In this document: positions 63,503 through 64,000 of the stretch, piece after piece
Position numbering within the stretch: the stretch's first letter is position 1
Layout of the letters: the number at the start of each line of letters is the position of its first letter
Assembly (NCBI GenBank): GCA_002281875.1
Contig: NCHN01000015.1
Coordinates: 1 to 64,000 of the forward strand
Length of the DNA stretch: 64,000 nucleotides
Source of the DNA: Sphingobacteriia bacterium 24-36-13
GTDB lineage: Bacteria > Bacteroidota > Bacteroidia > Chitinophagales > Chitinophagaceae
Reading direction: 5' to 3'
Notes under the pieces: model-generated
Seen by the model: only the letters and a program-made list of their open reading frames with translations
The model's database searches: none
Told to the model about the DNA's origin: nothing
Position numbers and translations under genes: made by a program

Positions 63503-64000
63503 GTGTTTCTTTTATAATTTTATATATTTTATCATTGGCAACTATTTTATCTTTTAGGGGAAAAGTGATTTTATCTCCAGGATTAGCCGTAGCGCTTTCA
63601 GTTCCGTTTACATAAAGTTTTTCAAGTTTTATTTTTTTGAATCCAATATGCTTTCCAGATATGATTATAGTGTCGCCCTTTTTTATTGTGCCCGATTCTA
63701 TTTTGAATTCAGCAATTTTAATTTTTGGATAATACTTTTCGCCTCTGCCAAGTAATATTTTCTTTTCTTCTGCAATTGATCCAGCAACTGAAGTCCATTC
63801 TCCTAATTTTTGACCTAAATAATATCCATTCCAAAAACCACGATTATAAACTGTGGATAATTGTTTGGTCCATTTTCTTATGGCGTATCTATTGTATTTG
63901 TTTTCTTTTATGGATATAATTGCTTCTTTGTAGCATTTGGTTGTTTTATACACATAATCAGACCCTTTACTTCTACCTTCAATTTTTAATATTGATACAC
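63495..64000 (-). CDS. U32-family protein, C-terminal part (5' end beyond the window)
   Basis: The frame stays open from 63495 to the right edge, so the N-terminal and catalytic regions lie outside. The visible part begins ILKIEGRSKGSDYVYKT, the conserved KIEGR region of U32 peptidases such as RlhA, TrhP and the UbiU/UbiV relatives. It continues into the C-terminal domain (NRGFWNGYYLGQ, PGDKITFPLK). Members bind a 4Fe-4S cluster and, where characterised, carry out O2-independent hydroxylation of RNA or quinone. It heads the operon. A GTG at 63953 is internal and not the start. Confidence 0.85.
   Translation of the reverse strand, partial: VSILKIEGRSKGSDYVYKTTKCYKEAIISIKENKYNRYAIRKWTKQLSTVYNRGFWNGYYLGQKLGEWTSVAGSIAEEKKILLGRGEKYYPKIKIAEFKIESGTIKKGDTIIISGKHIGFKKIKLEKLYVNGTESATANPGDKITFPLKDKIVANDKIYKIIKETHV

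Overview
The window is an AT-rich chromosomal segment of a Bacteroidota bacterium, most likely of the family Chitinophagaceae (an inference from gene content, not from any search). Support comes from the SusC/SusD pair, the many Bacteroidota-type promoter boxes (TAnnTTTG) lying very close to start codons, the near absence of strong Shine-Dalgarno sequences, and several families typical of the group (NamZ/DUF1343, ChaN-like, DUF5690-like, VF530, bifunctional nuclease). No tRNA, rRNA, CRISPR array, insertion sequence or prophage was seen. Both ends cut through genes.

Layout. 1-4021: a signalling island with two PAS/H-box/receiver proteins that lack a kinase ATPase domain, a LuxR-type response regulator and a stand-alone receiver. 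The larger PAS protein carries a perfect 75-bp tandem duplication. 4018-15584 and on to 21681: housekeeping genes, including dapD, a family 9 glycosyltransferase, the CCA-adding enzyme, miaA, murB, priA, plsC, gltD/gltB, ispE and a bifunctional nuclease. 21717-32664: etfBA, an orphan urocanate hydratase, an M28 peptidase, the muramidase NamZ, a ChaN-like protein, an MBL-fold hydrolase and small proteins. 32661-40350: an aminotransferase, a YoaK-like membrane protein, an ABC ATPase, a peptidoglycan-recycling operon (BadF-type sugar kinase, murQ, an unknown gene, a dienelactone hydrolase) and an S41 protease.

40439-59557 is the most interesting accessory block. A tightly coupled four-gene operon encodes a PhnZ-like HD oxygenase, a phosphonatase-like HAD hydrolase, a DUF5690-like transporter and an FAD oxidoreductase of the phosphonate-associated type. 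It is followed by SusC/SusD, a secreted beta-propeller/phosphoesterase fusion and a second TonB-dependent receptor. Read together this looks like a complete outer-membrane-to-phosphate route for an organophosphonate (aminoethylphosphonate or an N-alkyl or conjugated form). It continues into an FAD/Fe-S dehydrogenase and a molybdenum hydroxylase pair whose link to the pathway is uncertain.

59662-64000: tryptophanase on the plus strand faces a minus-strand operon encoding a U32-family protein (cut by the right edge), a single-cluster ferredoxin, a small PPOX-like flavoprotein and an unusual 601-residue protein with nitronate-monooxygenase-like (NPD/PfaD) motifs. This is a second candidate for an undescribed system, possibly an oxygen-independent hydroxylation or redox-modification module.
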